Source of the DNA: Physcomitrium patens
Lineage: Eukaryota > Streptophyta > Bryopsida > Funariales > Funariaceae
Reading direction: 5' to 3'
NCBI RefSeq assembly: GCF_000002425.4
Contig: NC_037266.1
Location: 4,039,350 to 4,103,349 of the forward strand
DNA: 64,000 nt
Shown here: positions 48,676 through 62,007 of the stretch, piece by piece
Layout of the letters: each line of letters opens with the position of its first letter
Numbering within the stretch: the stretch's first letter is position 1
Position numbers and translations under genes: made by a program
The notes under the pieces: generated by a model
The model's database searches: none
What the model saw: only the letters and a program-made list of their open reading frames with translations
Told to the model about the DNA's origin: nothing

Positions 48676-51520
48676 GTTGTGTCTGCCGGTACTAGTTGTG
48701 GCAGGGATTATGCAAGAGAGATTCCTGCGTGGTGAATGTCAAGTAGTACGTATGTATGATATTGATTTCATATTTTTTGAAATTGTTATTATTGTTGTCA
48801 TTGAAATCATTATTTCCTACGGTTTCTCGTTCTTTTTGTCCATCCTAAGTATTATGGTGGATTCTGCGATGTTTGGAAGGAGATGGAGATCTTGATGTGA
48901 TCACCTCGCGTCGCCAGAGAGTCTTTGCTTTTCCTCTGTGACCTCCTCCGTTTTTTGGTAGTTATATTCCATCTCTCCCTCTTTCAGTATTGGGAGTAAA
49001 GCGACCCTGAAGCTCTCTACGTGTTTCAGAAAATTCCAGACTTCGGAAATAATTCCTCAGAGTGAACTGTATTAGCAGGTTTTACCTTGTTGGATTGTTG
49101 TTTGGAGGATCACACTTCTCTTCAAATTGTGACAGAGTGAAATTTAATGAGAAAACAGCTGTCCGCATGCGCACCGATTGTGTCCCTGAGTGCTGTACAT
49201 ATTTTTGAACCAGTCAAAGTGAATCTGTTCTAGATATAAATCCAAGACCGTTAGTATCTTTACCTATCTTTTCCAGAAACATCCACAGTAAGAAGCACTG
49301 TTTCTTACAGAAAAGGTGGCTTTCGCAACTCGTATCTGTTTATTCAACTTCCTCTATTTCTCTCACGGTAAGTGGCTTCATTCAAGCGCTTCCTGTTTCG
49401 CTGTGAACGGAGCCGTTCAACCAAACTGTATTTGATAGTAAGTAGTAGACACTATTCATGACTTATATACAACAGTCTTTAGTAGCTTTCAAAACACAGG
49501 TCGAGATGGAGAGTTTCGCTGTTGTCATTGCTGATGGCAACCTTGATGGCAGCAGGAACGTCAGTCGGCGTGGTATGTTTGTTTGATTGACTAAATCATT
49601 AAATGGAGGGAGCATTTCCATGGGGTTGGCCTTGGGGTCATGATGAGCAGGTCAACTTGTTTTTGGGTCTTGGTCATGGTATTGGCTTGCTACCGTACCG
49701 CAGTCGAAGCTGTTCGAATGCTCAAGCGAAATAATTTACACTCTGAAAATTTGAAGTATCACGACGCCTTTTAAATTCAATTCTTGGTGTGGTATAATGT
49801 GGCTCATTTACTGTGATCACAGTAAACGCAGGATTATTAAGTTTGTCAATTCATTAGTGGAAACTGTTTATTACAGATTATCGCGTGCATGTCAAAACGA
49901 TGTAAATTCGTATCCATACTGTAGACGTTAATGACTTTTTTTGTTTGGTGCAAGTACAGGAATCGCGGTGATGAGCATTCTTTGAATTCGGCACTACTGG
50001 ATTGATCTCGTGCATCCTGTTTGGTCATTTGTAGCTTCGTGATCCACCTGGTCGAATGTGTACACAACCAGGCCAGAGATGGGTGGTGCATTTTGGCGTA
50101 TGTTTTCATATGCTGCATCTATTGTCCATGAGGAATCAGTGATTTTGTAGTGCTAGCCGGGCTGCACCTACAATATGTTGAAGTTGTGAAATCTTTGGGC
50201 GGAATTATCCTGAATTATGTAACGGTACTTCCTTCGACAGATTAAAACAAGGTCACACAGCATGATATTAGAGAAGCGTTTGTTTTGTATGGAATCAATA
50301 TTTTTATGCAAATTAGCTTGGATAACTGAATAGCAGGGGATGCTGCAGTATCCTAGCTGGCTCCAGCGTAGGTTGTTCATTGAGAGTGATTTTATTAATT
50401 TTTGCCGGATGGGAATACCTGGCGGCACACTTCGATGTATGACACGCATGCGTGACTTAACTGAGATCAACGCTGGGAACTCATATGCACAGTTGTAGCG
50501 AGGAGGCTTCTGATCTGTTCTGGTATTATGGTTTGAGTTACTGTTGTGTCTGAAAGGTTGGTGCCTATCGTTTGGCCACCGTCTTTGGATTTTGCCGCCG
50601 AGGTGCTCACAAATAGCTACCGAGGCCCATATTGGCATACGATCTCAGTGAAAACAACCGATGAGACAATTTTCGTATTCAGCAGGGCTAAGATTTTCAC
50701 ATTCCAGGACCGGAGGGTTGTCGATGACGCTTGATCACTCACAGGTCAGAAACACTAATACCTTGTGTTCGTCTGCGTGGAATTTGTTTCTGTGAATCTT
50801 GCCATAACCGATCGCAAGAGGAAGTTGTGTTATGGCACGAGAGATGCTACTCGGCATTCAGTTGTAGATCCTCGCAGCTTCTGCGCCTAAATTAAAGTGA
50901 ATTGAGAGGATTGAAGCGACAGGATGTATACAACACGTAAATACGCAATTGGAGATTCGTACATATCTTATCTGTTCATGGGTTCGTGGGGTTTATTATT
51001 ATTATCATTATACTCTTTCTTATTCGAGAAACTGTTTTTTGCTGTCGACTTAACATGTGCAAATGAATGATATAATTCTTGAAACAGGCTGCATTGATGT
51101 TTTAGCTAGTCGAGGGTAAAGAAGCGAGTCACAGTGTAGGCATGATGCCTTTTTGGCCGGATGAGTCAAGAGGATCCTCAACTACCTCAACCTCAAAATC
51201 TACCCACCACTCACTACCATGTGGTCGATATCATCCTTATTCTCGGAAGAAACAATTGTACGGTTTTCTATCACCTTAAGCTGAAAGATTTAAAATATTA
51301 TTCTTATCTGTTTGTATTGATCCTGCTTTAAGATCCCAAAAGTCTTAACCGTCTTCTATCTTTAAAGTTAGTCATATGATAGCTGCGGGTATCTACACTT
51401 CTTTCAGTTCTTCCTACATGAACTATGTTTGTGATGTTTTTCCAGCATGTGGACTATTATGCAATAAGTCCCAAGCATTCATTCACCAATAAAATCGGAC
51501 CTTGTATTTATGCTATATGT
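48676..51520. other. intergenic or 5' non-coding region, no gene recognised
   Basis: Sequence of mixed composition with no family motif. Minus-strand frames of 90-156 codons (49846-50118, 50168-50638) lack conserved features. The stretch may contain the promoter and non-coding first exon of the AMBRA1-like gene, since a good acceptor (CATTACAG) lies at 51536 inside its first recognised exon. Confidence 0.5.
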
Positions 51521-54500
51521 ATGGTTCATTACAGAGTTGGAAATGTGACGTCGTTGTTAGCATGGAGGGAGGTAGCACCAAGGGTTAAACGGCCTGCCAG
51601 GAGGCTATGGGGGGAGGCTGCTTCTGGAATTGTAGTACACGCAGGACCTCGGTTGGAATCAATCAGTGCGGAGTTGGCGCTCACGTCATGGTTAGCTCTT
51701 CATCTGCTTGTCCTACAGTCAAGATTTCACATCGTTTAGAATTTCAGCCTAATCCATTTTTTGGTTTATGGTATCGATGAAAAATCCACGCTTTTCTTAA
51801 AGTCGCCAGCTTTTTTATTCATGAATTTCTTGTTGTTTCAGGTCGTTATTGCTTCTGTGTGCTGTTAATTTAATTAGGGTTTTTTAGTTAGTATTTTGAT
51901 TCAGTGTTGGACCTCCTTTATTGAATTTCAATCTCCTGCTTCTTTTCATGCGCTATTTTTCAAGCTCTTTCATTAATTGTTCAATTGAGTTTACGTGCTG
52001 ACGTTAACGAACTAGCTAAATTATACAATATTTGATGTGGAATCAAGTTCTATTGATTTTCACCTTCGTCATTTGTCCTGTTTCTAGACAAAACATTTGC
52101 ATTGCCAGAATATGGTTTCTGTACTGCTGCTGCATGCTTGTTGCTGCAAGCAGTTTGTTGGTCTTTACTTGAACGTTCAGATACGGTGCAGGCCTATACG
52201 GTTACGAACTAGAATCTCAGTTTGGTCTTGTATTTTTTAGCTGACTCGCACAGGTTCTACAGGTTGGAGGCCGAATCACTTCGTCATTGCACTGCCAAAT
52301 ATTGCCCTCTACAACCAGCCCCACGGTCTACTATAGCAGCAGCTTTCAGCCCTGATGGCAACACCTTGGCCTCTACACAGTAATCGCCTAAGCTGTCGTT
52401 CTTCATCTCTGTAGATGCACAATGCTATGTCGATGAATCTGTGTGCTAGGCCGCCATGGCAATAAAATTAAATTTACTTTGAGTCCTTGTTCTCAGTGTA
52501 TTTTTTTTGTTGGAGTTAGAACTTCAAAGACGAGCAGCATGAAAATCTTACGTCATGACATATTTGTTTATGCGGAGGACCACCCTTATCAATTTTAAAT
52601 GCTCTGTGCAGTGGCGACCACACAGTAAAAATTATCTGCTGTAGAACTGGCCAATGTTTGAAGGTTCTAAGTGGACATCGGCGAACACCGTGGGTGGTAA
52701 GTATTTTCGCGTCTTCTAATTTTAGCCTGTTGGAAAAACATTATCTTATCGATGCCTACTCGAGTTTGAAACAGTTATGTTAAAAATTATGAACTGAAGT
52801 GCACGTTACCATTGGTTTGAATATTGTTGTGTTTATTTCGGTAGGTGCGTTTTCATCCAGCAAGCTCGGAGGTGCTAGCTAGTGGGAGCCTTGATAATGA
52901 AGTGCGGTTATGGAATGCCAATACAGCCGAATGTGTAGCGTCTCATGACTTCTGTGAGCACTTATGATATTTATAATCAGTTTTTTGTTTTGTTTTGTTT
53001 TGTTTTGTTTTGTTTAGTTTTTTTTACTTTTTTTTGTATCCTTTATATTTCTTTCTGAATTGTAGATTGATTGAAGCTGGTAACATTTTAGTATACCGTT
53101 GTAAGCAAGTTGTTGCTTTGTTGAAGACGTTATTGTTTATTATGTTTAATGTTATTCCTAATGTTCGTAATTTTAGTTTTAAATCTTGTCTTTCTTTCTT
53201 GGACTACCTTTTTCCGTGGGTTCAATTTTATTTGTCTCAACAAAGGAAATCCTCAGCTGTCGTATGTCTCACCTTCAAGTAGGAACACATTTTTTTTTCG
53301 ATTCACAGTACCTATATTCATCTCTAACAGGTAGTTGTCATGTGGCGTTTTTCTGATGTAGATCGACCAATAGCCTCACTTGCCTTTCATGCACAAGGGG
53401 ACTTGCTCGCTGTTGCATCTGGACATAAGGTAGATTTTTGTTTCCCTCCAGGTTGTCTATATTCTTTTCAATGTTCGATGTGTTAAGCCTTAAATGTTAT
53501 CCTGAGCTTTGTAATCGCTAAAAATTACTCAACTGGTTTATTAATTACTTGGAATTTATTTGAGTTCGAAAGTTGGCTTTTTCTCTATGTCTTTTGTTCT
53601 TTCATCTAAGGTGTTTCAATCTACGCGCAGTTGTATATATGGCAGTTCACGAAAGGAGGGGGTGCTGCACCGACCATTGTCCTTCGCACTCGCAGATCTC
53701 TGCGGGCTGTTCATTTCCACCCGCTTGCTGCTCCTCTTTTACTTACTGCCGAGGTGAGCTGAATTCTGTTTATTTTATTTTGTTTTATTTTATTTCTCTT
53801 GCAACTAATTTTATGTATCCCATCTGGTTGTTCTGTTTATCCTTATCTTGTTTTCGAAATTCTATTCATGTTTCTAAACCTGTGAGTTACTTTGGCAGGT
53901 AAATGATTTGGATTCTCCAGACTGTCCAATGACTATAGCCACATCACAAGGCTACTTGCACTACCCACCCCCAGCAATTCATTTCACTCCGTCCACATCA
54001 AGTACTCTGCCATCCAACTCGTCTCTGTCGAATCAAGCTTCTTTTATGCCATTGCCGAGTTGGTTCTGGCCGGTGCTAGCAACTGGCTCGGACCTGATGT
54101 TCCAGTCAGATCCTACTGTAGCTGTTGAAGTTAGAGATGATGGCAATACAGAATTTGCAGAAGACTCTGTAAGCCCAATCACTGAAACCGAGTTGAATAT
54201 AGACACAGGTAGGCCCTCGCTGCTGACGGAGCTTCAATTTCCCGATTCTTCGTCGCCTGCCCCCATGGACATCTCTCCGCGGCCTGTGCACGATGATGTT
54301 TTTGGCGATGCAACTGCTAATGATGTCTCAACTAGTGGTCGGGAGCCCCTAGAGGAAGGTGAAATAATGGAAAACAATGTTACAATAAATGGCTTTGATT
54401 CTCAAGGCAGATCACAGGCACATGATCGCGTCCGTGGAGCTCCTTGGGATTTGGAAGGTTCTCATCCTTTTACCAGCTCGGCTGGATATAATAATACAGG

Positions 54501-57396
54501 CTCAGCAAGGGGTCATTCCAGCACTCCCATTCCTATTCCCACCTCCACATCTCCTCGACAGGATAATGGGGTTGAAACGCCAGGACCAACTGCATGGCCT
54601 ATGGGTGCTTTTTCAAATTTGAACGCTCAAATACTGGCAGGAGCTTCTGTAGGTATGCCATCCTTTCAGAATTTTCTTCCAGTCGGAGAGTATCCAGGTT
54701 GGGAGTTACCATTTCTGCATGGATGGGTTCAAGGTCAACAAGCACAAGCTGGAACAGCTCCATCGGGACCCCCATCAAGCGTCCCTGCTCCAGGGCCTTG
54801 GCAAAGTGCCCAGGAACAGCAACAGCAGAACGCAGCTGTATCAGTTGCTTCTGTTGCAATTGCAGCAGCAATGGCTGCTGCAAGGGCAGCTGCTCGAGCA
54901 GGTGCAGGAATGGTAGGAGCAGCAAGCGCTAGCTTGGGGGCTGGAATCGGAGCACAGATTGGAATTGGCAAGTTTTTCTCTTTTAAAATTTCTTTTGAAG
55001 AGTTTGGAGTCTGGAACTTCATCCAGTTTCTGATAGAAAGAATTCATCCTGTGTCTTGTAATCTCATGAATAGTAGCTGTCGACCTACAGGTACTCCAAT
55101 GGGGGCTGCGACAGGATCAGGAGTTAACGCGCGAATTGGTCCAAGTCACGGCATAGCTATCCCTGGAAGAGGAGGTGCCACCATTGGTGCTGCTGAGGCT
55201 GCGGCTGCGCAAGCAGCAATGGCAGCCGCTGCTGCTGCAGCTGAACTTCCCTGCACTGTGAAGCTGAAGATATGGCCTCATGATATCAAGCGTCCTTGTG
55301 CACTATTGGATCCTGCAACATGTCGCCTTGTCATCCCTCATGCTGTCTTGTGCAGGTAATTGCTAAAGAGATTTTCTTTCTGAAGTTGACATTTCATTTA
55401 CTAACCGGGGCTATCTCCTGAAGGAAAAAACTTTGTCTTGTAACTTCTCAAAATACTATTGCTTAAGATCAATATCGAGCACTTACAGTGTGAAGTTATA
55501 TGTTTACTCATTTGGTGCCTTTGTATGTCTAAAGTGGCCATTTGCATGTTGTAAGTGGCGTTTGCACGTCTTAAGTTATGAATGTCATAATGCTTTGTTG
55601 TCAATATTTTATACTTGCGTGCTTGTTCTGTAAATCTCTTGGTGTTATCATGGTAATCAGTCAAGCGTGTATTTTTGAGAAAATTTGTGATAATTCAATC
55701 TATTTGATACCTTTGGTGGTTTAATATTGTGTGGTGTGGGAGCAGTGAAATGGGTGCGCACTTTTCACCGTGTGGTCGGTTTCTAGCTGCGTGTGTTGCT
55801 TGCGTGTTGCCTATGGTTGATTCTGAGTCACGTCGTGGAAATACGACGGGTTCGCCAGCTCCTGGATCGTCAGCTCACTCTCCCACTCAGCATCCTATCT
55901 CTTCACAGCAAGTCATATACGAACTACGAGTATACTCTCTTGAAGAAGCCACGTAAGTTAGCGTTGTCTAGTTATTAGCTATTCGTATCTCTTAGTGTCA
56001 TCCTGAGTCTGGGCTTCAGTTTTTACTGTCCTCTTACTTTGAGTACAACCTATTTGTCTGAACGAGTTCAAACACGGAGTGCCTACAAATATCATATTAC
56101 TGTCTCAAAACAACATATATTTGTCCGGAAGTGGTTGCTTCGATGTTAATTATGGATTAGGGATTTTATAGGGACTTGATCATATGAGATTAGGGACTTT
56201 GTTGTCAATCCAGAAGCTTTTCCAGCTGGAAGATATGAAGATACTAGTGACATTCTTCATGTAGGCACCGTGAAATAACAAGTTTGTTATCCTGTTTCTT
56301 CTTGTAGGGTAGATATCACATGTTCTTTATTCATATGATTTTACGAGCTTTGGGTGTGATTTTTTGAACCCTCTGATACTTTTTCTATAATTTATTTATA
56401 TGTTGATGTTTCAGATTTGGACAAGTTCTTGCTTCAAGAGCTGTTAGAGCTGCCCACTGCCTCACCTCAATCCAGGTTTGTTGTTTTTGCCTGTGAACTA
56501 TGTGTGATTTTACTATTTTTCCCACCGGCTGCACTGCTTACCATATTGTGCTGAACTTGTTGATGGTGTCACCTTTTGACATTAAGTTTGTGGTGCTGAA
56601 TGTGTAGTTCTCACCCACCTCAGGCCACATATTGCTAGCGTATGGTAGACGTCATAATTCACTTCTGAGAAGTCTTGTTGTAGACGGCTCAGCAACCATT
56701 CCGATTCGAGTCTATACTATTCTCGAGGTTTGGGATTCTTTTCATTCAACCCAATAGTCTTAGTGGCAAGTAACTACTTGTGTAACTTTTAAAAAATTTG
56801 ACAGTGAACGTCAGTTCTATATTCCTGCTTGATTCAGTTAAGTAATTTTACTTGGGCCAACCACTGTCTCTCTCTTGTGTTTTAACAGGTTTACAGAGTT
56901 TCAGATATGGAGCTTGTGAGGGTATTACCTAGTGCTGAAGATGAGGTGAATGTGGCGTGCTTTCATCCCCAAGTTGGTGGTGGTCTTGCATATGGAACAA
57001 AGGTGAGTTGTGATTCCTCTGTTTTTCAAGCCAGTAATAAGTTATCACATTGTAGGAGTCTCCTTTTGTTAGTAGATTTATTGTTTAAGCTGGAATATTT
57101 TGACGTAGTGGATAGCTCGGCATGAAAATGCTCACAATAAGTTTCTCTCCAGCATAAATCATATTATCCCTCTTAATGATGTATTTCACAGGACAGTATC
57201 AGTCATAGAATTCTTACTTCAAATCCAAGCTGAGATTCCTGTTGGACGTACGTGTAATTTGCGTGCTTATGCTCAAATTTCGGCTTTAATACAGGAGGGA
57301 AAGCTTCGGATACTAAGACATGACCGAACACCGTTGCATTTGAATCCTCGCTCAGGTTTAGAAGATGAACTGCTTGAGGTACTGCAACTGTCTTGA
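51521..57396 (+). CDS. AMBRA1-like WD40 protein (plant type)
   Basis: In animals AMBRA1 is a CUL4-DDB1 substrate receptor (DCAF3) that controls autophagy and cyclin D; the plant homologue is assigned by similarity. Exons: 51521-51690, 52263-52379, 52612-52696, 52845-52953, 53362-53429, 53631-53753, 53899-54967, 55091-55355, 55746-55952, 56415-56475, 56608-56727, 56889-57002, 57295-57396. Phases all join: 868-869 residues. N-terminus WREVAPRVKRPARRLWGEA; WD40 blade motifs in exons 2-6 (STIAAAFSPDGNTLASTHGD; VLSGHRRTPWVVRFHP; GSLDNEVRLWN; FYRPIASLAFHAQGDLLAVA; RTRRSLRAVHFHPLAAPLLL); a disordered middle with Ala-rich runs; then a second WD40 part (GAHFSPCGRFLAACVA; VIYELRVYSLEEAT; DMELVRVLPSAEDEVNVACF). 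The start ATG is uncertain; an upstream exon could join at 51537. The C-terminus may end at TGA 57394 or splice at 57379 to an exon near 57648. Confidence 0.87.
52983..53016 (+). repeat. TTTTG microsatellite in an AMBRA1-like intron
   Basis: About six tandem TTTTG units in the intron between exons 4 and 5. It lies close to the donor and far from the acceptor, so no splice role is suggested. Confidence 0.85.
54968..55090 (+). other. in-frame GC-AG intron in the AMBRA1-like gene
   Basis: Bases 54968-55090 begin GCAAGT and end CTACAG. Removal joins GIG to TPMGAATGSG within a Gly/Ala-rich region. The intron is 123 bases, divisible by three, and has no in-frame stop, so keeping it would insert 41 residues without disrupting the protein. 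Confidence 0.75.
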
Positions 57397-57438
57397 GCCC
57401 GAAAAACGTCTGTATCCTAAACTTGCTTTTGCAATTGT

Positions 57439-57505
<67 letters not shown>

Positions 57506-60063
57506 AATTCACACACATACATAGTTATTGCTTCCGTCTCCGTGCTTGTTTTCGTGTGTTGGCTTGGTCTGCACATTTTGCTGGCCCACCAAGTGTACGA
57601 CCTCTGTTGGGTTGTATATTTCCTTGAATTGTGGTGGCTTCTGTTGCAGATTTTCATTCAGCTTCCTTTAAGACCTTGTTAACGTGCTGTTAAATGTTCA
57701 GCAAAAATTTATAGCTATTTATGAGTTTGTGGTACTGAAGCTTGCAGAGACTTTGGATCCAATGAGCTTTGGCATGGTCCCCGCCGTCGAGGATACCCAC
57801 TGATGGAAAATCTGAACTCCCAGTATTCTTGTGCCAGAAAAGTGCATAGGTGTGTATACTTGCCAGGTCTGGTGACTCCTTTTTTGAAGTAGGCTTTGTT
57901 TGTTTTAGGCTACTGAACACACCCCAGGTGAAGGAGCTGTATCGGGAATGTAAAAGTTCAGAATGTAGTATTATTCAGAATATTGGACGCAATGTCTATC
58001 AAGAAAAAGAGAAACAAAAAAGAACGCAATGAAAAGGGTTGGAGCACAATGATCTGATTACAGCATTATGGCCTACTAAGCTGCATCAAATACCTCACAC
58101 TATCCATCATTTTGTCTGATGCGCTATGCTGAATTTTGTTACTCTCAATTCTGGCACTGTAAAGGTCTTCGATAGTCTCCCATGCACCACGCAGGCTTGC
58201 GAGTTGTACGTAGAGCTTTGCTTTTATGTTTTCCGAAAGTACATTGACTTTATTTCACAGGAGTTGAACTCGAGAGAAATTTTGTTCTTCACGAAATCGT
58301 AGAAGGTGTAGTTTTCGTGGTTCATATGGTACGCCTGTTTCGTACACCAAAAACTACACATATGGTTCTCGAGATAATGTTCGGGCTTATAACAAATCTA
58401 TTCAAGATGTTTATGATCTCGTACATTCTTTCCAAAAGGTGGTCTAAGGTTTTGGGAAGTATCCCAGTAAGTATGAAGCATCTAAGTTAACGTATTTTAT
58501 CGAATGAAATCCGTACTGAGTGAATATTATGGTGTCGTTGGATATACCACTTTAGCAAAAGGATTTTGTGAAATCTTAAGAAGCTAATAATCCATGGATT
58601 ATAAAACTGCTCCAAAATCACCCAAAGTAATGCTCAAGTTTTAAAATATTGGATAGTTATATCTCCTAAAACTGAAAGACTCAACTTAGATTTCAAATTT
58701 TAGAAAAAATGGATGCAACCAGTGAATTATAGAAGATTGTGACTAAATCCGTTTCTATACAAAACAAGATTATTTCTTCATTTTGATCATATGAAAAATC
58801 CAAATTTTGCCAATTATTCAAGAATACGTCAAAAGTTAAATTTTGACATAAAATGTTGCTGGAAAAAGACATTAAAAGTTTTGCATAAGAATAAATTCTG
58901 TTCGAGAAAATAAGATTGGTTTATAAATAAGACATTTAGTGACTGGTTTTGAATTTTAACAATGATTGAGAAGATGAAGTACATAATACAAGATTTAGTT
59001 ATATAAAAATTTGTTCAGTATTATAAATCTCAACTGAAATTACAATGAAGAGACTTGAAAGGTACAAAAAAGATCGTGGAGATGGTTGATAGATGAACAA
59101 CTATAAGAATATTATGCCAGAATCAAATCAAATAAGTGATGTATTTGAATGTAAAAAGTTTTTTTTTTGGATTTTTTGAAAAAAAAAGAGAAAGCTAAAT
59201 TATACTAAATTAAGCTAAAATCACCAAAATGATTTATTAATAAAATCTAAGGAGTTTCTATTTAAAGAAAATTGAAATAAATTACATTTCTGTAATGACT
59301 TTTGTTGCTAGTGTATATTTTTACACACACTAAGATGTTTCTAGAACTTGTGCTTTTAGCCTAAAAAAATATCCAAGTTGGATAAATAAGTTTAAAATTT
59401 GGGCCTTTGAGAAACTGTTCAACATCTTAGTTAAAGTTTGTCATGGGATTTCGCTTATCAAAGTGTAGCACATCATCTTGCTTCTTGCCAAACAATCAAG
59501 TCCTTCTGAACTTGTACTAGAGTCTTGGGGGCTTTGCATTGTTTTGCAAGATTGTTTTTGTTGCAGTTAAGTTGTTTTGATAAATAAAATAATAATTTAA
59601 TACAAAAATGTGGTCATTTTCAAATTGTTTAAGGCATGATATATAATGTTGGGCTTGCTTTAATTTTTCTTCTAGCAACAACTTTGTATGTATATTTGTC
59701 TCTAATTCTTAATATGTAATGACCTTGTTTGGATAGTGGCCTATGACAATACACAACAATAACACACAATTGATGTATCTTTGTTTGTCAAGCATTAAAA
59801 GTTCTATTACAATATGTTATAATTAAGTCTTTTGTGTGTCAATTTTATTGTAAATAAAATTGTGTACCTTTCAAATCTTCAATGCAACCTTCACCACTTT
59901 TATTTTATTTTTAAAGACAAATTAAAGAGACACCACATTGCAATGTTTTGATCCCTTGAATATTCAATTGGAATATACTTATATACATACAAACTTATAT
60001 TCAATTATGTAATTAGATATGTTAGAAAATTATAATTATCAATAAATATAAGGAACTAAAGCT

Positions 60064-60098
<35 letters not shown>

Positions 60099-60750
60099 AA
60101 AAACTAGAAAACACAATATACACTTTGAGGTTTAAAATTTTAATTTTTCTTCTAGTAATACTTTAAATATTTTTATTATTTTTGTTATTTTTTCAATATT
60201 TTTACTAATTTTTTTCAATTTTTAAAAATAAAATAAAATGTAGATTAATGCAAATTATGATTTTTTTTTTTTTTAAATTTTATTTCCTTAGCAATTTTTT
60301 GTAAAAGAAAAGAAAAAATATCAAAATATGACCACTTAAGTATATATTTTTTTATTCATCAAATAGTAACCATATAATAATATTTATTTTTATTATTTTA
60401 ATTTAATTAATACCACTAATTAATATAACTCAATTGTTTGAAAATTATAAATATAAAATAGATTAAATATTATTGATAGTTTTATTTTCTAATACTTTTG
60501 ATTTGACAGTAATTCACTACCTTTCTCCAGAATGCAAACAAAAGAAAAAAGTAGAAAAAAGTAGAAAAAAAGAACCACAATAAAGTCCAAGAGAAATTTT
60601 CAACTAAAAATATTTAAGATATATGCTAAAGAATTAAATCAATGCTAAGCCTCTACTTATGAACAAATAAATCTATTTCCCCATAGATACATTTTGAATA
60701 TTCACCCAAAAAAATTAAATTATAATAGATATATTATTAAAGCATCCAAA
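57397..60750. other. 3' flank of the AMBRA1-like gene and A+T-rich intergenic DNA
   Basis: No gene recognised. It contains a compound (TA)n(GA)n microsatellite (57442-57501), then a region that turns strongly A+T-rich after 58.4 kb, with a (TA)n run at 60067-60095. Possible terminal exon sequence lies near 57648-57680 only. Confidence 0.55.
57442..57501. repeat. compound (TA)n(AG)n microsatellite
   Basis: About 15 TA units followed directly by about 15 AG units, just downstream of the AMBRA1-like coding region. Sixty bases of pure dinucleotide repeat. Confidence 0.92.
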
Positions 60751-61209
60751 TTAAACCTTTGAAAGGCATATTATTTCGAACTGGTTTTTATTCCATGAAA
60801 AAAACGAAAGGGGTAAAATATAAAAAAGTGAGAAAAAAATCGATCAAAGAGTATCTGCATTCGATTGTCCTACTCGACATGCTTTCCACAAAAGGTCATG
60901 CCAGCTGGTCTCTGACGTGTTCACAAGATTGCGGACTTCGAGTGGGGACCCCATTGGGGGACCTCGACCCACATCTCGTCATCTCGAACAGCACACGGAA
61001 CGAGACCTCGAGTCCCGTCCCGCAGCCTTCAGCGGAGCTGTGAGGAATGAGGAATCCGAAGGCGAGGCGAGTCCAGTCGAGGTTTGTTTGATCTGCTCGA
61101 GGGGAGATTGTCGCAGTTGTTGCTCCAGGATCACAAAGTAAGTGAGCTACGAAGCATTAGACGAGGTGGGTTTTTGTTGTCTTTTGCTGTGAGCGGAACA
61201 GAAATAAAG

Positions 61210-62007
61210 ATGATGGCAGTGTGGATGTATCCCATCTCGGGATTCTATTTCTTCTTCCGGAATGTGCATCGTTTGTGGTGGCGCGTCGCGAGGCTAGTGC
61301 TGGAGCTTGGGGCCGCAGTTGTGGGCACCCTCTTTTTCCTCTTCTGGGGTACCTACGGTGGACAGCGAAATTTTTTGCTGAGGTTTCTACCTCACTGGAT
61401 GGGGGCGCCCGGCGCGATTGGTCTCATCCTCCTCGAGACCGCGATTACGATCGTGGTTTTGTTCCAGTATCGGGTGGAGAGCGTGCAGCGGAAGCTCTTC
61501 ATCGACGTGCTCGCGATCCGTAAGATTACGGTGGAGCCAGCCACGCCTGATGAGCATGCGTGGTTACAAGAGCGGCTGATTCCGCAGCTGGCTGGGGTGC
61601 CGACTGAAGCCCCGATGACGCAAGTGTCGCGGAAGAAGAAAGCGGAGAGTTATTTGAGCCAAATTTTGACGGAAGATGAGCATCCCATCCTGAATTTCCT
61701 GATCACTCTTCCGCTCAATTTCTTCCCTGTCGTGGGAAATGCTATGTTTTGCTACTTGAATGCGTTCCCCACCGCCATATCCTTGCACCACTATTATTTT
61801 ACGGAGATGAAAGGGTTGACCTCTGAGGAGTTCTCCGCTGTGGTGCATGCGAGGAAGCCTCATTACCAGTCCTTTGGTTTCGTGGCCTCTGCGCTTAGTC
61901 TTATTCCCGGCCTGGACATCCTGCTTATACTCACGAACGCGGTTGGTGCAGCATTGTGGGCTGCCGACATGGAGAAGACGCAGGGAAGCGTCAAAACCAA
62001 GTACTGA
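61210..62007 (+). CDS. RRT8-like / EI24-superfamily multi-pass membrane protein
   Basis: Yeast Rrt8 and its relatives are lipid-droplet or ER membrane proteins linked to spore-wall formation; the role in plants is unknown. A single exon encodes 265 residues from ATG 61210. An upstream in-frame extension exists, but a GTAAGT donor at 61138 and an AG before 61207 suggest a 5'UTR intron ending just before this ATG. Hydrophobic segments: about residues 28-50 (LVLELGAAVVGTLFFLFWG), 63-84 (GAIGLILLETAITIVVLFQY), 160-185 (FLITLPLNFFPVVGNAMFCY) and 225-252 (SLIPGLDILLILTNAVGAAL). Signature-like words: LPLNFFPVVGNAMFCYLNAF, HHYYFTEMKG and NAVGAALWAADME. The middle loop is polar and charged (SRKKKAESY). 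GC content is higher than in the flanks. Family assignment is from motif memory, not from a search. Confidence 0.68.
   Translation: MMAVWMYPISGFYFFFRNVHRLWWRVARLVLELGAAVVGTLFFLFWGTYGGQRNFLLRFLPHWMGAPGAIGLILLETAITIVVLFQYRVESVQRKLFIDVLAIRKITVEPATPDEHAWLQERLIPQLAGVPTEAPMTQVSRKKKAESYLSQILTEDEHPILNFLITLPLNFFPVVGNAMFCYLNAFPTAISLHHYYFTEMKGLTSEEFSAVVHARKPHYQSFGFVASALSLIPGLDILLILTNAVGAALWAADMEKTQGSVKTKY

Noticed and set aside
50168-50638. 156-codon minus-strand frame
   Set aside because: No motif, no splice context and Asn/Arg/His-rich composition; likely chance in the 5' flank of the AMBRA1-like gene.
54599-55047. Minus-strand Leu/Gln- and Ala/Cys-rich frames
   Set aside because: Reverse-strand shadows of the Ala-rich exon of the AMBRA1-like gene.
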